Below are positions 7,170 through 9,028 of a DNA stretch of 9,028 nucleotides, one piece after another. The notes under the pieces are model-generated. The model was not told where the DNA came from. It did no database searches and saw only the letters and a list, made by a program, of their open reading frames with translations. This DNA comes from Pseudomonadota bacterium (GTDB lineage Bacteria > Pseudomonadota > Gammaproteobacteria > Steroidobacterales > Steroidobacteraceae). The stretch spans positions 1 to 9,028 of the forward strand of contig JAEYUC010000038.1 of assembly GCA_023433705.1 (NCBI GenBank), read 5' to 3'. Numbering within the stretch: the stretch's first letter is position 1; every line of letters begins with the position of its first letter. A program made the position numbers and the translations under genes.

Positions 7170-7197
7170 TGACACCCCCCAGTCACATACCTAGAAT
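7169..7197 (+). promoter_or_regulatory. Sigma70 promoter of the rpsL-rpsG-fusA operon
   Basis: TTGACA (7169-7174), a 17-bp spacer and TAGAAT (7192-7197) form a perfect -35 and a one-mismatch -10 at optimal spacing. Transcription should begin near 7204, giving a leader of about 117 bases before rpsL. A strong separate promoter fits the terminator after rpoC and the accessory block that cuts rpsL off from rpoBC transcription. Confidence 0.85.
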
Positions 7198-7222
7198 CGC
7201 CGGCCTTTATCGCCCAGCCCCC

Positions 7223-7290
7223 AACCGGGAAGGGCGGAAATCGCGGACTCAAAAATACCGGGCCGTCCCATCAAACGGCCCGGTTTTCTT
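7223..7290 (+). terminator. Leader terminator (candidate attenuator) upstream of rpsL
   Basis: A perfect 10-bp stem (ACCGGGCCGT 7257-7266, ACGGCCCGGT 7275-7284) with an 8-base loop is followed by TTTCTT, a typical intrinsic terminator. It lies between the str promoter and the rpsL start, with only about 30 bases to the ATG, so it should stop a share of the operon's own transcripts. Upstream in the same leader, AACCGGG (7223-7229) is exactly complementary to CCCGGTT (7279-7285), the 3' arm of the stem. That pairing would break the terminator, giving an on/off switch. A further small pairing, CGCCC (7211-7215) with GGGCG (7232-7236), encloses the antiterminator arm. The hairpin is clear; the switch is inference. 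Confidence 0.72.
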
Positions 7291-7320
7291 CGTCCGCACG
7301 GATATCTAACTGGAGCAAGC

Positions 7321-7695
7321 ATGGCCACAACGAGCCAGTTGATCGCGAACCCGCGTCGCGTCAACAAAGAGAAGACGAAGGTTCCCGCGCTCGGCGCGTC
7401 ACCGCAGAAGCGCGGCGTTTGCACGCGCGTGTACGCGACGACCCCGAAGAAGCCGAACTCGGCAATGCGCAAGGTCGCGCGCGTGCGCCTCGTCAATGGT
7501 TACGAAGTTTCTTCGTACATCGGCGGCGAAGGCCACAACCTCCAGGAGCACTCGGTGGTGCTCATTCGCGGCGGCCGCGTCAAGGATCTTCCCGGCGTGC
7601 GTTATCACACGGTGCGCGGCACGCTCGACTGTGCCGGCGTCAACAACCGCAAGCAGGGCCGTTCGAAGTACGGCGCCAAGCGCGCGAAGAAGTAA
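7321..7695 (+). CDS. rpsL: Small ribosomal subunit protein S12
   Basis: A 124-residue S12, the decoding-centre protein of the 30S subunit. Family motifs are intact: PQKRGVCTRVY (28-38), TPKKPNSAMRK (41-51), YIGGEGHNLQEHSV (66-79) and GGRVKDLPGVRYHTVRG (84-100). The lysines at 43, 44 and 88, where streptomycin-resistance changes fall in other bacteria, are wild type, so no ribosomal streptomycin resistance is predicted. The N-terminus (MATTSQLIANPRRVNKEKTK) departs from the usual RKPRK-type basic tail, and SAMRK replaces the common SALRK. GGAG at 7312-7315 lies five bases before the ATG. It is the first gene of the str operon, followed after 11 bases by rpsG. Confidence 0.98.
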   Translation: MATTSQLIANPRRVNKEKTKVPALGASPQKRGVCTRVYATTPKKPNSAMRKVARVRLVNGYEVSSYIGGEGHNLQEHSVVLIRGGRVKDLPGVRYHTVRGTLDCAGVNNRKQGRSKYGAKRAKK

Positions 7696-7706
7696 GGGCC
7701 TAACAA

Positions 7707-8186
7707 ATGTCACGTCGTACAGCAGCCCCCGTCCGCCACATCCTGCCGGACCCGAAGTTCAACAACGAGATGCTCGCCAAGTTCATGAACGTGGTGATGC
7801 AGAGCGGCAAGAAGTCGGCCGCCGAACGCATCATCTACGGTGCGATCGACCGCATCGTCGAGAAGACCGGCAAGCAGGGCCCGGACGCCGTGGCAATGCT
7901 CACGACCGCGCTCGACAACGTGAAGCCGGTCGTCGAAGTGAAGTCGCGCCGCGTCGGTGGCGCCACCTACCAGGTTCCCGTCGAAGTCCGCGCGCAGCGT
8001 CGCCAGACGCTCGCGATGCGCTGGCTCATCGAAGCCGCGCGCGATCGCAGCGAGAAGTCGATGGCGTTCCGCCTCGCGCACGAGCTCATGGATGCGGCCG
8101 AGAACCGCGGCGCCGCCGTGCGCAAGCGCGAAGACACGCATCGCATGGCCGAGGCCAACAAGGCGTTCGCTCACTACCGCTGGTAA
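7707..8186 (+). CDS. rpsG: Small ribosomal subunit protein S7
   Basis: A 159-residue S7, the 30S head protein that binds the 3' domain of 16S rRNA and starts head assembly. It reads through the family signature (ILPDPKFNNEMLAKFMNVVM; VEVKSRRVGGATYQVPVEVR; MRWLIEAARDRSEKSMAFRL; HRMAEANKAFAHYRW). It is about three residues longer than E. coli S7 as I recall it, the extra being near GKQGPDAVAMLTTALDNV. The ribosome binding site TAAGGG overlaps the rpsL stop codon, eight bases before this ATG, which suggests translational coupling. In E. coli S7 represses the operon by binding a long rpsL-rpsG spacer; here the spacer is 11 bases, so that site cannot be present in the same form. Confidence 0.98.
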   Translation: MSRRTAAPVRHILPDPKFNNEMLAKFMNVVMQSGKKSAAERIIYGAIDRIVEKTGKQGPDAVAMLTTALDNVKPVVEVKSRRVGGATYQVPVEVRAQRRQTLAMRWLIEAARDRSEKSMAFRLAHELMDAAENRGAAVRKREDTHRMAEANKAFAHYRW

Positions 8187-8210
8187 GCAGTTTGCCCCGG
8201 TAGATAGTTC

Positions 8211-9028
8211 ATGCCTCGAAGTACGCCCATAGAACGCTACCGGAACATCGGGATTTCCGCGCACATCGACGCCGGGAAGACCACGACGACCGAGCGCATC
8301 CTTTTCTACACGGGCGTCTCCCACAAGATCGGTGAAGTCCATGACGGCGCGGCCGTCATGGACTACATGGAACAGGAACAGGAACGCGGCATCACGATCA
8401 CGTCCGCGGCGACCACCTGTTTCTGGAAGGGGATGGACAAGCAGTTCCCCGAGCACCGCATCAACATCATCGATACGCCCGGGCACGTCGACTTCACGAT
8501 CGAGGTCGAGCGCTCCTTGCGCGTGCTGGACAGCGCGGTCGCGCTGTTCGATTCCGTCGCCGGCGTGCAGCCGCAGTCCGAGACCGTGTGGCGGCAGATG
8601 AACCGCTACAACGTGCCGCGCATCGCGTTCGTCAACAAGATGGACCGCGCCGGCGCCAACTTCCTGCGCGTGGTGGAGATGATCCGCTCGCGCCTGCGCG
8701 CGAATCCCGTGCCGATCCAGCTGCCGATCGGCGCCGAGGACGCGTTCGAAGGGGTCGTCGACCTCATCAAGATGAAGGCCATCTACTGGGACATGGAAAC
8801 CCAGGGGATGAAGTTCGAGTACCGCGAGATCCCGGCCGAGTTGAAGAGCCTTTCCGAGGAATACCGCGCGAAGATGATCGAGGCGGCCGCGGAGGGCGAC
8901 GACGCGCTCACCGACAAGTACCTCAACGACGCCGCATCGCTCACCGACGACGACATCAAGCGCGGCCTCAAGGCGCGTTCGATCAAGAACGAGATCGTGC
9001 TGTGCATGTGCGGCACCGCGTTCAAGAA
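8211..9028 (+). CDS. fusA: Elongation factor G (N-terminal part, 3' truncated by window)
   Basis: EF-G is the GTPase that drives ribosomal translocation and, with ribosome recycling factor, subunit splitting. The 272 complete codons here cover most of the GTPase domain: G1 AHIDAGKT (17-24), switch I/G2 around RGITITSAAT (59-68), G3 DTPGH (88-92), and G4 NKMD (142-145), followed by the G' subdomain (GVVDLIKMKAIYW). The start MPRSTPIERYRNIGISAHID aligns with E. coli EF-G at its first residue. It lies 24 bases after the rpsG stop, with only a weak GGTAGA (8199-8204) as ribosome binding site. The gene continues beyond the window; tuf would be the usual next gene. Confidence 0.98.
   Translation, partial: MPRSTPIERYRNIGISAHIDAGKTTTTERILFYTGVSHKIGEVHDGAAVMDYMEQEQERGITITSAATTCFWKGMDKQFPEHRINIIDTPGHVDFTIEVERSLRVLDSAVALFDSVAGVQPQSETVWRQMNRYNVPRIAFVNKMDRAGANFLRVVEMIRSRLRANPVPIQLPIGAEDAFEGVVDLIKMKAIYWDMETQGMKFEYREIPAELKSLSEEYRAKMIEAAAEGDDALTDKYLNDAASLTDDDIKRGLKARSIKNEIVLCMCGTAFK

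Noticed and set aside
7068..7175. Start of the exported protein 36 codons upstream (ATG at 7175)
   Set aside because: The Met at 7067 has an ideal AGGAG site and begins a proper signal peptide; the longer form would bury it.
1..9028. CRISPR array, insertion sequence, prophage, tRNA or rRNA genes
   Set aside because: No regularly spaced repeats, terminal inverted repeats with a transposase, phage proteins, cloverleaf or rRNA segments were seen.

Overview
This GC-rich window comes from a proteobacterial chromosome. The RpoC, S12, S7 and EF-G sequences are of gammaproteobacterial or closely related type, and RpoC carries the large trigger-loop insertion. The C-terminal half of S12 (KQGRSKYGAKR) recalls the Xanthomonadales and their relatives, but the genus cannot be fixed from the sequence alone.

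Layout: (1) 1-2384, the 3' part of rpoC (RNA polymerase beta'), ending in tandem stop codons and a strong intrinsic terminator. (2) 2435-7067, an accessory block of four genes between rpoC and the str operon: a membrane-anchored HExxH peptidase on the minus strand; an alpha/beta hydrolase fused to a LuxR-type DNA-binding domain on the plus strand, divergent from the peptidase; a six-helix membrane methyltransferase of the MddA/isoprenylcysteine methyltransferase type on the plus strand, probably making dimethyl sulfide from methanethiol; and an exported protein on the minus strand with an Ig-like segment and C-terminal membrane helices, of unknown function. (3) 7068-7320, a 253-bp control region holding a near-perfect sigma70 promoter, an inverted repeat touching its -35 box and a leader terminator with a possible antiterminator. 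(4) 7321-9028, the str operon rpsL-rpsG-fusA, with fusA running off the window.

How the parts may work together: in many gammaproteobacteria rpoBC runs straight into rpsL-rpsG-fusA. Here the link is broken by about 4.9 kb, and the str operon has its own promoter and what looks like a transcription attenuator. The rpsL-rpsG gap of 11 bp is too short for an E. coli-style S7 operator, so control may have moved to the leader. In the accessory block, the hydrolase-LuxR protein is the natural candidate regulator of its divergent neighbour (the peptidase), of itself and perhaps of mddA downstream. The 63-bp divergent gap contains a symmetric repeat that could be its operator.

The most interesting items are the rpsL leader attenuator, the hydrolase-LuxR fusion with its repeat-rich divergent promoter, and the unrecognised Ig-like membrane protein. 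I see no CRISPR array, insertion sequence, phage gene, tRNA or rRNA. No stretch longer than 300 bases lacks a gene.
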